Positions 13,601 through 25,735 are shown, counted from the first letter of the stretch. The stretch: DNA of 64,000 nucleotides from Phascolomyces articulosus (GCA_025677815.1 JAIXMP010000009.1:1178001-1242000); one strand, 5' to 3'. The notes: generated by a model not told the origin, from the letters alone. Translations and numbers: made by a program.

Positions 13601-13891
13601 GATTGGCGTACTCTCTTTGGATGGCAAGACCATCACCGTTACCCTACATTACTCGACGCCGTGATTCGTACCTTACAACGTGCTTCATTATGTCAATATG
13701 CCATTGATCAAATGGCCTATACAATGTATCAAATCCCCCAAGAATTGCAGCATGCTTTAGAATGCGAATTAAATTTAACCTTGACTAAAAAATGGCAGAC
13801 CCAGCTAGACCAGCATACCCAACGGGTGTCCATCACACAGGATCGATATGCTTGGGGCCAATGTATTATAGAATTGATTCATACAATTTAA
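10620..13891 (+). CDS. Eco57I/TaqI-type adenine-specific DNA methyltransferase, two exons
   Basis: Predicted to transfer a methyl group from S-adenosylmethionine to N6 of adenine in a specific DNA site. Exon 1 is 10620-10827; a 113-base phase-1 intron (GTAGGT to TTTATAG) is followed by exon 2 from 10941 to the TAA at 13889-13891. The product has 1052 residues. Its order fits the Eco57I/type IIG/PglX group: a helical region with RKDHGQFYTPQSIVRFM before the catalytic domain, motif I VFDPCMGMGAF at about residues 203-213, an acidic motif GVEIDP near 252, and motif IV NPPY at 337-340. A C-terminal target-recognition-like part includes YYCALLNSSTVQFFI and RFFGKHLANIPCPLPP, as in TaqI/Eco57I enzymes. 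I see no clear endonuclease motif. Inserted S/T/P- and Q-rich segments and the intron show it is a resident fungal gene. It is not related to the MTA70-type 6mA enzymes known in fungi. Ancient transfer from bacteria is inference. Confidence 0.88.
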
Positions 13892-14297
13892 TTTTTATGT
13901 ATAATATATATAAATATATTTTGTATAATATAAATTATTTAACACAGTGTATTTTTTTAAGTTAAAAAAAACGCAACGAATAATTATAATAAATAATAAT
14001 AATAATAATAAATAGAAGAAAATAATTATAATAAGAATAAAAGTGACAATAAAGATAATGTACTCTTTTTTTTTTTTGTAAAAATACAACATCTAATAGA
14101 ACGCAAAGATGAGAAAAATATGTAATGGGGCAGGGGGAAATGCATGAGTATTAAAAAAAACGAAAAAGAAGTGAATAGTAATAACAAAAATGGGATTGGA
14201 TGAGATATGGTTGTGGTGTTAGTGAGTTTGAGTTGAGTTCTTTTTTTGAAGTAGTTGATTCGCAAATAAATGTATAGTATAAAAAAATAATAATGCT
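13892..14297. other. Tail-to-tail intergenic gap
   Basis: This AT-rich gap lies between the stop of the methyltransferase gene and the stop of SSH4, so it contains two convergent 3' ends. It has (TA)-rich and (AAT)n tracts near 13990-14040 and a T run near 14067. I see no gene in it. Confidence 0.6.
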
Positions 14298-15753
14298 TTA
14301 GGTATATCGTGGAGGTGGTGGAGCAGTAGCTGGATCAAATGTGGCATGAGGTTGTTGTGAATAGTCAAGATGGCGTGTATCCATTGTATTATCATCGTCT
14401 GATGGTCCAAATAACATGATAGTATTACGTACGTCGCCATAAGCTGGAGGAGGTGGTAATGAGCCTTGCTTTGGTGCTAGGGCTGCTTCTCGTAAATTTG
14501 CTAGTAAATGGAAATAGAGAACCGGGGTTTTTAGTTGTATATTCCATTTTAACATTTCATTCCCAAACAATCGCGTTATTAGTATTACCTGGTGCGAATA
14601 AGTAATCTTGTTGTCCAAAATTCACAGAAACATGACATGGTCCTATCGCTCCTACCACAGGGAATACTGGGAATTTGAATCCAATAGAAGCTTTACCAAG
14701 ATTCTAGATAATCATTTTCACACTCTTTTTTAGTAAAACGACACATTTGCCTTATTGAACCTTCCAATATCCCAATTCTCGATGCACAGTGATCGTTGAT
14801 GTTGGTCATCCTCTTATTTTCCATAGTTTGCTTACTTTTCCATTGCGTGTGAAAAATACGGTATGTGTATTGCAAAGATAGCCTACACCAATCACATCTC
14901 CTTCTTTGTACGGTGGTCCATAAGGTCGTCCTACCAGCGGATCACTTGCATGAACTGCACCTGTATGAGAATGATACGCAACAGAGTGTCGGTGCCAACC
15001 TATACGCAGTACATGTCATTTTTTTTTATTTAGTTCATCTGTATCCCACCTCCTTCCTTTTCATTATCTGTCGTCTTTTTTCCTCGCAAGTGGCGTTTTC
15101 CATCATTTTTTTATGAATAGTATACCTGGCAATCGCCAACAAGGATAAGGTTTTGTGCCCAACCCGATCGCAACCCGATCGTGCTCTCCCAATTGTAAAA
15201 TTTTCACTTCCCAATAAACAAATTCTTGATGCATGGGAATAGGTAAATTGGTCATGACACATCCTTGTCCTTGACAAAATAATATGGTCGTTCTATCCAT
15301 CACGGCGGCATTGGAATCATTGTCGGTATCCGTCATGTTTTCATTTTCAATAAATGTCCATGCGCCTACTCCTCGTTCTCGTACGACAGGTGCTGTAGTC
15401 ACGTCAAACCATTCGGTGGACCTGGGGGGATGTCTCGTTTGCCATGCTAAAAAAAAAACAATGAGAATCAATTTTAAAATGTCAATATTGTTTTTTTTTT
15501 TGGTTAACGAGTAAAAAAAAGTAAATGTACCAATGACTTGTTCTAATTCTTGTCGAAATTCAGGCGAAGTAGCAGTGGTTTCTCGAAGTTGTTGCCATTC
15601 TTCATTGAGATTATTGGATGATATTGGCTCATCTCGTGTATTTTTTCGTTGTCGTCGACGAAACATGCGTAAACCCACACAACATACAATGGCAGCAATC
15701 AAGACAATACAAATGACAATGACTGCGTAAAACCCTTCATAATTGATACCCAT
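14298..15753 (-). CDS. SSH4: Ssh4-like Rsp5 adaptor: membrane anchor, SPRY domain and PPxY motifs
   Basis: Ssh4/Ear1 proteins are endosomal or vacuolar membrane adaptors that recruit the Rsp5/NEDD4 ubiquitin ligase to permeases and other cargo. Five exons join in frame to 341 residues: 15753-15531, 15446-15126, 14999-14836, 14703-14589 and 14500-14298. A single N-terminal membrane segment (FYAVIVICIVLIAAIVCC) is followed by a basic RRRQRK stretch. The SPRY domain follows, with YWEVKILQLGEHDRVAIGLG, YPCWRLPGWHRHSVAYH, GDVIGVGYLCNTHTVFFTRNGK split by an intron, and a terminal FPVVGAIGP segment. The C-terminus carries two PPxY motifs, PPPPAYG and PPPPRYT, the ligands for Rsp5 WW domains. All exon phases agree, so the model is firm. 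Confidence 0.92.
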
Positions 15754-16197
15754 TGTTTTTTTTTTGTTAGGAAGGGTTCTCGAAAAAAAACGATTCTATG
15801 GGTATTTATATGGCGTCTGTTTTGGTGTTATTTTTTTTAGACGTTCTGGACACAAAAGAGAAAAAAGTCAACAGTATAGTGAATATCGCTTTAATAATAA
15901 GAATTGTAGGATAGAATAGATATTAAAAAGAAAAAGAAGTAAAAGGGTAAAAGAATATAATAATGAATCGCTTTAGTCAAAATAAGGTAACAAAAAAAAG
16001 GGGCCTTAAAAAAATAGTGTTTGCCATAGTTACATTAGACTATGGAGAGAGGCAGTGTGTTGTGGGGAGTATGAATAAAAAGAAACCTTGGCAAAAAAAA
16101 AAAAAAATATTCCATTTTCGTCAAAATAATATTTTTTTATTGTAAATATAAGAGACTTATTAAGGTAAGTTAAGTAGTAGAATGTTAATGATAATTA
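15754..16197. promoter_or_regulatory. SSH4 upstream region and epimerase 3' flank
   Basis: About 440 bases with A/T homopolymers and no gene. Both neighbours are on the minus strand, so this holds the SSH4 promoter and 5' UTR (near 15754-15900) and the 3' flank of the downstream epimerase gene. No specific site is recognised. Confidence 0.5.
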
Positions 16198-18033
16198 TTA
16201 ATCTTGATGAATCGAGAAATGATATTCTGCATGATGTGTATAAGTATCCTCTTTACGAAGGATACCGGAGTATTCGTTGCCCCCTATAATCATAGACAAG
16301 AAGTACAAGTTAGTTCATTCCATCAATCATCGTTAAGAAATGGACCCTGCCTTTTTGTTTAAAAGTAGAAATAATATATTTTTTCTATATAGAAGCTAAA
16401 ATAAATCTTGTGTTCCAACCACACACTTTTTTATGTGGGCGGGGATCAAGGTTTTGTGTTACACCAATAAACTTACATTCAGGGTGATTGATACCATCAA
16501 TGTAATTTTCCGTTTCGAGGACAAGACAACCATACTTTTGAACGTATTCATCTTCTTTATGACAACGACGTTCATGATGACCACGATTATGGTGTTTTTT
16601 CTTTTTAATAGGTAAAGTACCATCTAATCCATGACAAGAATAAAATTGAAGAGCTGCTTGATCTGTCTTGATAGCCAATTGAATCCCTGTACTAGGAGCA
16701 TAGACGGTGGCTTGATATTCTTCAGGATTAGGATCAGAAAAGAGCCAACAGTTATCATAACCAATACAGTCGAAACTAATATTCAATAATATTAACATAG
16801 GCATTAATCCAACAACAACAGCAACAACTCTTAATTGTCCTTTATCAATAAAGTAATAATAAAGGTAGTATAGTTTACCCGCATTCGGTAGCTTCTTGTA
16901 AATCTTGACCGATCGACTTGGCGGAGCGGAAGTCAAGGGCCGTGCCTTCCACATCCACAAATTCACCAGTAGGAATCAAACTTCCGTCTGTCTTGATATA
17001 TTTGTCCGAAGCAATTTGCAATACATGGTCTTCGACTGTATCACTCGTAGTAAACGCGTCCAAATTCCAATAACCATGAGAACTTAACATCATGATAGTG
17101 TCCTTGTCAGAAACACCTTCATAATCAATATGCCATTCTTGATGATCATTGACAGAATCTAGCAATGTATTGTACATATCATGAGTTCCCTTTTTTTTCA
17201 CTCACACAAAAATGCATACGTAATAATACAAATGACCTATCCCCTTCCATAAATTATATAATAATACTTACATTTCACAGTAATTTCTGCAGTGCCTGGG
17301 AAACCTTCATCACCATCAGGTGAAGTTAAACGAAAGCTAATATCACTCTTGCTCTTGTCGACCAAGGTCCAATTCAATCGATTGAAACCCATATCACCTC
17401 CGTGTAAAGTGGTAATATTTTTCTCATTCAATGGGGTATGATATTTGGTATCATCAATGGAAAAAGTACCATTACCAATACGATTGGCATAACGACCCAC
17501 CACGGCTAGTATTTAGGATATATGCAGGGAAGGAGGAAATTGAGTATAAATAAACTTTGCTGTATTATACAAAAGATCATCCTATTGTAACAAACATATA
17601 TTTACCTCCAAGGAAACCAGGAATACCAGGTTGTAAATTATATTGTGTTGTCTATTATATATATATATATATAAAGTCAATCTCTATCGATCGAAATCAA
17701 TCACTAAAATAGACCCTGGGAAATGGAAAGAGTTAAGATACTTACATCGTCCCAACCAAGAACAACATCACGAGGAACACCATTTTTATCATCTACCCAA
17801 AGATTCTGCAATATTTGTCAACAATAAAAAGTTCTAAATAACGAAACAAGAACGTAAAGTAGAATATAAATATCTATACATACAGTAATGGTAGCGCCAT
17901 ATTCAATAAAAGAAGCTTCAATGCCTTTGGCCTTGATAGTATGTCTTTGAAACGGATCATCATGAGTAGGTTTAGCCTGTGCCACCAGTGCAGCAGACAA
18001 TACGGTGGTTGCAAAAGTTAAAAGGGTTACCAT
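16198..18033 (-). CDS. Secreted aldose 1-epimerase (galactose mutarotase family), multi-exon
   Basis: Aldose 1-epimerases interconvert alpha and beta anomers of hexoses such as galactose and glucose. The N-terminus is a good signal peptide (LLTFATTVLSAALVAQA), so the enzyme is predicted to be secreted or in the wall space, unlike cytosolic GalM. Exon 1 is 18033-17884 and the second exon starts near 17805. Conserved family segments appear in order: SFIEYGATIT, GRYANRIGNGTF, TLHGGDMGFNRLNWTL, SSHGYWNL (with the likely catalytic His) and ENYIDGINHPEW (with the likely catalytic Glu). The last exon begins after the AG near 16285 and ends with EYHFSIHQD and a TAA at 16198-16200. About seven exons are present. 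A His/Lys/Arg-rich insert (KKKKHHNRGHHERR) lies before the C-terminal active-site segment and is unusual for the family. Confidence 0.88.
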
Positions 18034-18511
18034 TTATTATGATTGTAAGGTTTTAGAATAGTAATAAAAAAACAAACAAACACATCAGGTCCTTTTATAT
18101 ATGTTTTTTTTTGGATGATTTATGCTTCTGTTGTGATCTTCAACACCATCAGTTTAGCATGAAACCTATTTGGTATTATTCTCCTTTTGTTCAAATACAC
18201 CGTAAATATAAATATATTTGTCACGGACTATTTTTTCCCATGGCATACACACACACACACATAAAAAATGACGGAAAATATAATGTATATAAAATATTTT
18301 TTAAAACAAAAAATGTTTCCCAAAACAGGCGGGGAAAAAAAAATAAATAATACGAAAAAAAAAAGAAGATTGAAGATGGATTATGTAACAAGGAAAAAAA
18401 GACTGTACAGAAAAAAAAAGAAAGTAAGAAAAAAAACGTGCGGGGGAAGGGAAACTTTACAAAACAAAAAACAACTACACAACGTTTTTTTCTTTCATTC
18501 TTTCCTTTTTT
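18034..18511. promoter_or_regulatory. Epimerase upstream region
   Basis: AT-rich gap of about 480 bases containing the epimerase promoter. It has a (CA)n tract near 18247-18262 and several A runs. No gene is supported: the lysine-rich plus-strand frame at 18268-18531 is what A-rich DNA gives by chance. Confidence 0.5.
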
Positions 18512-20239
18512 TTAATAAGGATAATGATTAAAATAAGTGAACGGCTCTACTGTAGTAGGATGCGTCGTTACAGGAGCAGCCATCATACGACGATGTTGAC
18601 GAGGGGGGTATTCTTGTTGACGATGATAAAGACGTGTTTTCCATTGGTCCAATTGATGATGACGGAAAAACAAATCACCATTCATAGGAGGACCTAAAGG
18701 TTGATTCAAGACTAAATCGTTTCCTTTGGGCATGATATCAAGATCCAATCCAGTTGAAAATGGAGAGTACCAGCTCTGAATCCTAGGAGTCGTCTGTTTA
18801 GTAGTATGTTCATGAACGTGGTGGTGAGGAGGTGTATCCATCATCGAGATGGGTGGTGTTTTCACGCTTGTGCTGGTAGTGATACTTTCGACTTCATCTT
18901 CAGAAGTGGTGATGTCATCGTCATCATCCTCTAATGGGATATCTTGATCTTCGGTGGTAGAGAATTCTTCCTCCTCTTCAATAGTGCTAGTAGTAGTACA
19001 AGACATGGTATCGTTGTTGGGCATACCAATATCTTTATTATTCGTCGTTGTAAAATGATCATTCTCTGAATGTGTCGTGATGGTCGTAGCAACATGTGTA
19101 GGAACAGACAAAGCTGCTTTGATAGTGGAAGAACGTTTTTTCTTTTTATCAGTAACATTTATCCATTGATGTTGTTGATCATTCTTTATATTATTATTAT
19201 CAGATGACTCTTGAATTGACACAAAAGAAGGATCCACTTGTTGCTGCTGCTGCTGTTGTTGTTGTACAGGGGTGATTGTCGTAGCACCCTCGGTATGACA
19301 ATACAGATGAGACGAACGATCAGGTGTTTGTTGTTGTTCTGTGGTTGATGTTTGTGCTGCGGGATAAGAGACTGCGGAGGCAGAAACTTTCAAAGATGCA
19401 GATACACCTGCAGTTGTTGTAGATGTACGTTTTGTCTTTTTTCTTTTTTTTCCATGTGAAGATGTTGTTGTTGTCGTCGTTTGAGAAGGAAGATGGGTAT
19501 GTTGTGACGTTATTTTCAAAGGATCCATCCTCTTTTCAAGTATTGTTTCATCCATAAAATGGTGATGGTGGTCCGTGGGTGAACTGATGCATGAAGCGAT
19601 CGACTTTAAAGGTTGTTGAAAAGGAACCTAATAACGGCATAAAGATTTTCCTCATTATTATACTATTTTTTTCCGGGTACACAACTAAAATATTTTCATA
19701 TGGGAAGGGGATTTTCCTTTTATCTCAATTTTCTTTTCATCCGGCTAAATGGTTCAATTTACCTTTTGAAATGTGATGAAAGCAAATAACGTTAATACAC
19801 CTATCCAAGTCGAAGAAGGAAGTAACCTTTTCAAACGAGGTAAAAGACGTCGAGTTGTAGTGGTGGATGTGGATGTAGAAGAATTCGTATCCATGCGATT
19901 ATTATTATTCGTGTTCAGATGGGTCGATGATAACTGTTGTTGTTGATTATAAGAGAATACGAACGCAGTCGAAGCCAATCTCGATAACGAACGAGCATGA
20001 ATATAATGAGGTTGTTGTTGATAGGGTTGTAGTGAAGAAGACGTAGTGGTGATACTCGTTGAAGTAGTGGTAGGATCGGAAGAATAGTAATAGGAAGAAG
20101 AACAAGTGGCGGCAAAATACCATGCTTTGACTTGAGCTTGAATAGCCATGGCAAGAATGACGACAAGTGAAATGAGAATGAGAATCACAGGAGATACTAC
20201 AATAAGTGAAGTAATACGTAAGCCTCTTGAGGTACGCAT
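18512..20239 (-). CDS. Uncharacterised membrane protein with long disordered C-terminus
   Basis: Function not recognised. Two exons join in phase 0: 20239-19763 (ending ITFQK) and 19627-18512 (beginning VPFQQPLKSIAS), giving 530 residues. A strong hydrophobic segment at about residues 10-35 (SLIVVSPVILILISLVVILA) and a second near residue 140-157 (WIGVLTLFAFITF) suggest an integral membrane protein with a Ser/Thr-rich loop between them. The rest is low complexity, with polyQ, polyT, acidic EEEEE and DDDD runs and basic KKRKKTK patches, and looks intrinsically disordered. It lies on the same strand as its neighbours but with separate promoters. Confidence 0.7.
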
Positions 20240-20718
20240 GTTTATGTTATATTTGTTTGTTTGTTTATTGTAGGTGGGATGATTGAAAAGGATAGGGAAC
20301 GGGGAGGATAGAAAATGTTCTTTAATAAAAGGGAAAGGGTGTTATTATAGTAGTATGAAAGGAAAGGAAAAAGTTAAAAGAAAAAAAGAAACAAGTAAAA
20401 AAACAAAGGTTCCGGCCCAGATTTTTGTTTTTTTTGTTTTTTTTCGCTTGTCTGTCTGCAGCACCGGTCTCTGAATCGAATCATTTTCTTTCTTTCTTGT
20501 TCACACAATACTAATTATAAACTGAGATGAAATTTCTTTATACACTATATTTTTAATTCTTGGTTTTTTATTATAATATATATGTATATAATTATATAGA
20601 AACAGAAATGAGTTTTCGTTTACAATCATCAATCGAATTCAAGTAAATCTAGTAATATATAAAGAGAGTTTGTTTAAAAGAAATATGTAAAAAAAAAGAA
20701 GGTTTCCATTGTTTAATA
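20240..20718. other. Intergenic, AT-rich
   Basis: About 480 bases between two minus-strand genes. It holds the promoter and purine-rich 5' leader of the membrane-protein gene (GGAAAGG-type repeats at 20300-20400) and the 3' flank of the next gene. I see no gene. Confidence 0.5.
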
Positions 20719-21997
20719 TCATATATTAAAAAAAATGCTGGGGTTACCTGACATTTCTTGATCACTGAGAACCATCATCGTGTTTTGTAACCAAAAATCG
20801 ATTGGTTCCTTTTCTTGGTCTTGTTGTAGACCATTTACATCAGTCGTTGTGTCGTACAATAAATCATTCAAAAGTCCGGCAGCATGATTTGACATTTCCC
20901 ATTCATTAACAAAAAGTGAAGATCTTTCTTCTTCTTCTTCTCTTAAACAAGCTGGCATCAACGGACTACTGGATGGATCACATAAACTGTTAGGTTCTAC
21001 ACTCATATCTTGCTCATCATTCATCATGGTCGTATGTTGATTGTCTTGTTCTTGATAACCACCAAATAAAATATCCAAAGAAGCTATCTCCGCTATGAAA
21101 TTATTTTCTGCACCTGCATCCACTTCTTCATTCGGCGATACGAACAATGGTAAGGGTTGTTCTTGTTCTTGTAATGGTTGGGAAGGCGGCGGCGTTGGTA
21201 ACAACATGTTGGTTTCATTTTCTTGTTCTGGTGTGATCATCATCGACATCATCCTATCATTATCATTAATATTATTCGTCGGTAATAGTAATACAGGTCT
21301 TGTTTCTTCTTCCACTGTCATCATAGGAAGCACACTACTACTATTCCTATTACGATTGTTTTCTTCTTCCATCATCACAACAGACAAATCCTCCGTTGTT
21401 ATATCCATTAAAGGTCGTGGTCGATGGTGTTTCAATTTCCCTCCCTTCGTCGTTGTCATCCATCCTGTCTCAGAGGAAGAAGAAGACGAGATCTTCTTTT
21501 TTCGGCTTTTATTCCGTTTCTTGTTCCGTTGTTGATGTTGTTTTTGTTCCAAAGAAGAAGGACTTTGAGCTGTCGTCAGATATTCAAACATTTGTTTATC
21601 TTGAGGAAGTTTGGATTGACTTAATTTAGCCATCATCCGTCTTTTTGCCAATGTCAAATTGGCACTCAAGTTTTGACGAATCATGAAAATTTCTTGTTTC
21701 GAATAATATCCTTTCTCTTTGACATTATGATTATCCAATGCTGATAAAGATCGTTGGATAGGTTTTTTATAAAGGGGTTGATGCTGTTGCTGCGGAATTC
21801 GGTTCGCATCGACCGTGGCCAGTCCTTCTCGCTTTTGTTGACCCTTTTTGAATGAGCCTTTGGTTGTCTTTCTTCTTTTATAAAATAAAGTCAAGATTGG
21901 GTCATTGGACAATTAAAAAAACTAGCGATCCCCCTCATGAATTATTATTTTTGAATGACAAATCTTACTTGATCGGACGAATCGAGTCAACATTCAT
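20719..21997 (-). CDS. Uncharacterised disordered protein with basic N-terminus and acidic C-terminus
   Basis: Function not recognised. The long open frame (20719-21912) has no upstream ATG and is preceded by a stop. A short first exon at 21997-21969 (ATG, MNVDSIRPI) ending in a GTAAGA donor can be spliced to an AG near 21874 in the right phase; this is my preferred but unproven start. The N-terminal third is basic (RKTTKGSFKKGQQKR; NKKRNKSRKKK). It holds one helical, probably conserved block, YYSKQEIFMIRQNLSANLTL followed by AKRRMMAKLSQSKLPQDKQM. The C-terminal half is acidic and rich in M, Q, E and D, resembling an activation-domain composition. A nuclear regulatory role would be inference from composition only. 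Confidence 0.6.
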
Positions 21998-23599
21998 TAT
22001 CGAGTTTTTTTTTATTTTTTTTTAAAGGAAAAAGAAATAAAAAAAGGGCAAAAGTTGGAAGAAGAAAAGGCTTTTTAGAAAGAGAGAGGGGAGGAAGAAG
22101 AAGAAGGTAGAGAAACAAAAAGTGGAACAAAAGCCAAAGGGAACCTTGAAAAGAAGAGGAAAAGAAGAAGAAAGTGAAAATTACAAGGTTCCCTGCCTCC
22201 TCTTCCTCATTAGCCTTTTGGGCAAGTAGACCGAACAAATAAATATAACTTTTTTTCAGTTACCTAAAACACCACTCTAATCTACCGAATTTTCTTGTCA
22301 TCAATATAAACAGACATGCGTTGTGCCACACAACACTATCTTATTGTACAGGTACTAGTAGTAATAGATATACGTACTGGTAACATCAGTATTCGATGGA
22401 GATGATAATCCATTTGAATCAACAGGAACTTCTTTTTTTTATCAAAAAGTATGAAACTATGGCTAACTTCAAGAAGTTCATTTTTACGAACGAATTATTA
22501 AACTAGTAACACATCAAGTGGCACTCTCACCACCGCATGACCTTTTTCGATCATTTTATCAAAAAAATCCATCGCCGCTTGGATTCTTTTTTATCCAGAA
22601 TATTTTATCGTCCAAGAAGACAAAAGAATATTCTAACCATCCATCCATCATTGATTCCATTCATTTGCATTCTATGAATAAATAAATAAATACAAACAAT
22701 ACCATATTAACAAAAAAAAAAGTAAACCAGTTCCACAAACCACTCAAACGCAGTGCAACCGAAACGAATCTAAAATCAGAACATCTTATTATATACCACT
22801 AATAAGACAATAGAACGAACGAGAACAATTTTGTTGCTTGTATATGTATGATAAACTCTAATTTACCAAGAGTGTGGATAATAGCAACTTACATTTTCTT
22901 TTTTTATTGTTTCTACTTACTGTATCTACTTATCCTCACAAAATCATGGGCTTACATTTATTATCCTGTCCCTCTTTATTAATTAACATTGGATCGTCGT
23001 ACAAGTTTAACTAATAAAAAAAAAAGAGGTCCCCATGGTTATGGTAAGCTTTTGATTAAATGGGCTGTGCTATCCTTTTGTCCCATTTTGATTCTTTTCC
23101 GATAGAGAGACTCACTCCCAATCAAATAATAAACATACTGTTGACATGGTATATAGTAACTCAGGCGACAATAATAATGATTGTAAAAAAGTCGTAATTA
23201 GGTGATAACGTCACGTGTTTCATATAGAACAGATTTACAACAATTTGAAAAAGTTACACCATGTCAACAACCCACAGTTGCTTGGTAGTACGTAATACTC
23301 TAATTTATTTTTTTTTGGTATGAGTATTTATGAATTTAAACAGAGGGGTTGCACCAAGGCAGCATGAAAAACGCATCCATTGAACGCCTTCATCGATAAA
23401 CATACCATTAGATAGGTCCATCAAAGGTATAGAATGGTTTATTAGATGGGCCATCACCATCAAAAAAGTAGTCCAAGATTATTGTTGGCTGGTGGGAGAT
23501 TCATTTCTGGAAAAAAGACATCCATCCATCTATCTATCTATCTATCTCGTAGGTTCAAGGGGCAGCACCCCGCCATTTTTTTTTATCAACAAAGCAGTT
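21998..23599. other. Gene-free AT-rich stretch
   Basis: About 1.6 kb without a supported gene. It contains purine-rich tracts near 22020-22180, a (CTAT)n microsatellite at about 23530-23550, and a short GC-rich block near 23553-23575 with the mirror-like core GGGGCAGCACCCC. The rest is ordinary AT-rich spacer. Its right end is the 3' flank of a decayed F-box gene. Confidence 0.5.
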
Positions 23600-25735
23600 A
23601 GCATAAAACTGAAAGGTATCCTCTACGGGTATTCAGCAACTGATTAGCTTCTTGCTCTTCTTCATTAATAAAAGATGAAAATGATGGAGTGAGTGCTAAG
23701 GAGTCGATATTATGTTCAGCAGTTCTATTACTGCTATTCTTATATAATATCTATAGTCTTTTTAATGATTTTAAATTTTTGACAACGGCTCCAGGATGTT
23801 GCGAGGTATATCCATTTCCAGATCTTCCAATCGATTCCCTCCTTTGGTAGAAAATTGGAGTGCCCCCTTTGTAGTAAAATATCGTCCGTATCTTCCATGG
23901 CATCGATCACCCAGAATGTGCAAATGACGAGTTAAATGACAATTCCGTGCAATACTGTCAAGAACACTGTCATCCACACAAAGTCGATATAGACCTGGTA
24001 TACTGAAGCTATTGACGGTAATCGCTTCCAAAGCTGGACATCGGGAAAAAAGCTTTACTAATACTTTGGTAGCTTTTTCAGATGAGGCACTGTGCGTGAG
24101 AGAAGTGCTCAAATGGATCTCTCGCAAGCGTGGCCAATGGTATTTTCCTAATTGATAAAATGCTTGTTCCCCGAAAAATGGTTCCAGTCGGCATCTTAGA
24201 TACAATAATTCCAATGTCTTGTGTGTGTGTTTACACAATAAAGCGCTTGTATCATTCTGAAGATAAAATTTCTCTCCCATAATAATCAATCTAAGAAGTC
24301 CTGCAAATGTCGTTTTTTGCTCTTCCTTGTCATCAGTATCATTGTCGTTGGAGAAGGATAGAGCTCCATCTTCAAAATCATGAAAGTTGTTACCACTAAC
24401 ATATGTTTTTGGAATCTCTGCGTTGTCAGCGACAACTAAGTTTAAGAGGTGAGGACAGCTCTTTAGGACACCATTACCAATATATTCTCGATGGCAGTTT
24501 AATAATCCTGTATTCAAAAATAATGAGCGAGATTGGGGCATTGTCCCAGAATTTTAGCCAAACGATCTGTTGTTAACATGTTACTGCTAAAAGGATCTCG
24601 ATATGGGCAGGATAATTTGAGGTAAACCAAAGATAAAAGTGGTTGACCATTGGTATACCAGATAGCGTTAATGGCTGCATGTATTCAACTGTGGGTGGTT
24701 GTCGTTTTTTATTCTCTTCTTGATGAATAGAAATATGAGTCGCGTATGGGAAAGCCAATAGTACCCTTCCATATAACCTTCGATAAGGAATATTGCAATT
24801 GATAAATTCCACGCATCTTATTGAAGGAATAGAAACAGCTAATTTTGTCAAAAGCCTTGTCTCTTTTTTTTGAAAAAAATAGATCTGTAAAGTCTTACAA
24901 TCGTAGGACGTAGCGTAAGAGCGATGATAAAATATTAATACGTGATAATGCAGTACTTGATAAAATATTATAAAATAAAACACCACTTACACAATCGTTG
25001 AATATATTGGTCACCCATATTATTGTTGTTCAGAATTATAAGTAGTAATAAAACAGAGCGGATTATGCAAGAATCCAATGGACCCTTCAATTGGAATTCT
25101 TTTACCTTACGGCGTATTAAGAGATCGATTGTGCTGATGTTAATCTGTGAGTATTCGGAGTTGATTTTCTCCCAGAAACCAAGCCAATTCAATATGAAAT
25201 TTCTCCATGTTGCGCAAGCATCAATGCATTGTAACAGATTTAATTTTTCCAAATTTCCAAAAACAATATTAAGAATATCGTATGGAAGTGACAATTCATA
25301 AAGTCTGTTACTTTTGTTTATTATTCCCCTCTCTATATATTTCATTTGTTTTTGTCGTAGTGTTGTGTTGGTGTTTTCTTGATGCTTGGGCGATGATGTA
25401 TCATATTTATCTTCTGTGAACACCGTTCCTTCGATATCTTGTTTCTTAAACTGCTTGTAATAATGTGGGTGATCAATTGGCAGTGTAGTCACACCTTGAT
25501 TATAAATACTGAGAGGTACATCATTAGTGTTTTGTAGAGCATCATATAATGCCGATATTACTGTTGTTGATTGATTGTTGATTTGATTCTGTTGCGCTAC
25601 TGATGTCAGCTCATTATTTTCTGTAGTATCGTCAGCAGTTGTATTATTTTCTACCAAAGATGAAGAAGAGACTCGAGGATATGACTTCCGTTTTTTAGGT
25701 TGAATAACATTAGATACGTTTTCAAACAAAGTCAT
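23600..25735 (-). pseudogene. F-box/LRR gene with several frameshifts
   Basis: Exon 1 (ATG at 25735) is intact. It has a disordered N-terminus and an F-box at about residues 150-190 (LPYDILNIVFGNLEKLNLL, CIDACATWRNFILNWLGFW). It ends at a phase-1 GTAAGT donor after QRL, as in the intact paralogs. Exon 2 starts near 24890 and reads EFINCNIPYRRLYGRVLLAF. It then breaks: LSLVYLKLSCPYRDPF continues in a different frame near 24630, and another shift near 24530 leads to GLLNCHREYIGNGVLKSCP. The frame at 23771-24541 carries HKTLELLYLRC and GLLRLIIMG and stops at LSKI, but the alternate frame reads VVKNLKSLKRL, the family C-terminus, followed by a TAG. The closing motif NTRRGYLSV lies near 23615. Three frame breaks plus a stop indicate a recent pseudogene, unless the assembly is poor here. 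Confidence 0.75.

Noticed and set aside
18268..18531. Lysine-rich plus-strand frame
   Set aside because: It reflects A-rich spacer; no domain, no good flanks.
19754..20239. Treating the membrane-protein first exon as a separate 161-codon gene
   Set aside because: A phase-0 intron with GTAAAT and TTATTAG joins it in frame to the long downstream frame, and the next frame has a natural in-frame upstream extension.
21095..21629. Plus-strand frames up to 146 codons over the disordered-protein gene
   Set aside because: They are complements of acidic and basic low-complexity coding sequence.
23553..23575. GC-rich block with GGGGCAGCACCCC as a tRNA part or mobile-element end
   Set aside because: No cloverleaf can be built around it and no partner repeat is seen.
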